Assembly (NCBI GenBank): GCA_027065635.1
Contig: JAMONQ010000145.1
Coordinates: forward strand, 1-5,655
Source: Campylobacterales bacterium
GTDB lineage: Bacteria > Campylobacterota > Campylobacteria > Campylobacterales > Hydrogenimonadaceae
DNA: 5,655 nucleotides
Direction: 5' to 3'
Part shown: positions 5,398 to 5,655 of the stretch, in pieces
Layout of the letters: the number at the start of each line of letters is the position of its first letter
Position numbering within the stretch: position 1 is the first letter of the stretch
Notes under the pieces: generated by a model
Seen by the model: the letters and a program-made list of their open reading frames with translations, nothing else
What the model was told of the DNA's origin: nothing
The model's database searches: none
Program-made: the position numbers and the translations under genes

Positions 5398-5655
5398 ATG
5401 AAACCGAGGTTTGCCCATTTGCATCTGCATACGGAGTATTCCCTGCTCGACGGTGCGAACAAGATTTCCAGACTGGCGGGCCGTCTGAAGGAGCTGGGAA
5501 TGGATTCGGTAGCCATTACCGACCACGGCAACATGTTCGGAGCGATCGATTTCTATCAGCAGATGCGAAAAGAGGGGATCAAGCCTATTATCGGAATGGA
5601 AGCCTACTTGCACAACCAGGAGGAGCTCGGCGACAAGAGTACCAGACAGCGCTTT
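5398..5655 (+). CDS. dnaE: DNA polymerase III alpha subunit, N-terminal part (3'-partial)
   Basis: The gene starts at ATG 5398, with AAGGAG (5387-5392) 5 nt before it, and runs off the window after 86 codons. The translation begins MKPRFAHLHLHTEYSLLDG, continues with AITDHGNMFGAIDFY (39-53) and GIKPIIGMEAY (60-70). This is the PHP domain that opens bacterial replicative polymerase DnaE (full length about 1150-1200 residues). DnaE is the DNA-synthesising subunit of the Pol III holoenzyme. The putative metal ligands His9, His11, Asp42/His43 and Glu68 are retained, unlike in E. coli DnaE where several are lost, so this PHP domain may bind metals. It is transcribed divergently from the Hpt-aroK pair. 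Confidence 0.95.
   Translation, partial: MKPRFAHLHLHTEYSLLDGANKISRLAGRLKELGMDSVAITDHGNMFGAIDFYQQMRKEGIKPIIGMEAYLHNQEELGDKSTRQRF

Noticed and set aside
5329..5613. 94-codon minus-strand frame over the start of dnaE
   Set aside because: It is antisense to the clear dnaE PHP domain and lacks family features.

Overview
The window looks like a chromosomal housekeeping stretch from a Campylobacterota (epsilonproteobacterial) genome, probably a free-living, moderate-GC lineage of the Sulfurimonas/Sulfurovum/Hydrogenimonas kind. This is judged from the style of EF-P, shikimate kinase and the Hpt protein, and from strong AGGAGG-type ribosome binding sites. The genus cannot be fixed from sequence reading alone.

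Left part, plus strand (1-2586): the 3' end of a gene for the N-terminal half of an RND-superfamily efflux permease (TM2-TM6 visible) runs through a 4-bp overlap into a separate gene for the C-terminal half (TM7, second periplasmic porter region, TM8-TM12). That gene abuts a gene for a 66-residue DUF2905 membrane protein. The three reading frames overlap or touch and look translationally coupled, so they probably form the end of one efflux operon. The RND pump is in two polypeptides, split exactly at the cytoplasmic loop that normally joins TM6 and TM7.

Middle, plus strand (2587-3866): a short intergenic region with a plausible sigma70-type promoter precedes efp (elongation factor P). It is followed by a clear intrinsic terminator and then a DJ-1/PfpI-family gene with its own strong ribosome binding site.

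Right part, minus strand (3857-5098): a membrane-anchored Hpt (histidine phosphotransfer) protein gene abuts aroK (shikimate kinase), TAG directly against ATG. aroK converges on the DJ-1 gene with a 10-bp tail-to-tail overlap. A 299-bp divergent spacer (5099-5397) separates the Hpt gene from dnaE on the plus strand, of which only the first 86 codons (the start of the PHP domain) lie in the window.

No RNA gene, insertion sequence, prophage, CRISPR array or defence system is visible. The observations most worth a second look are the two-gene RND pump with a His-rich tail on its N-terminal half, a shikimate kinase P-loop lacking the usual Ser/Thr after the lysine, and the membrane-tethered orphan Hpt protein between dnaE and aroK.
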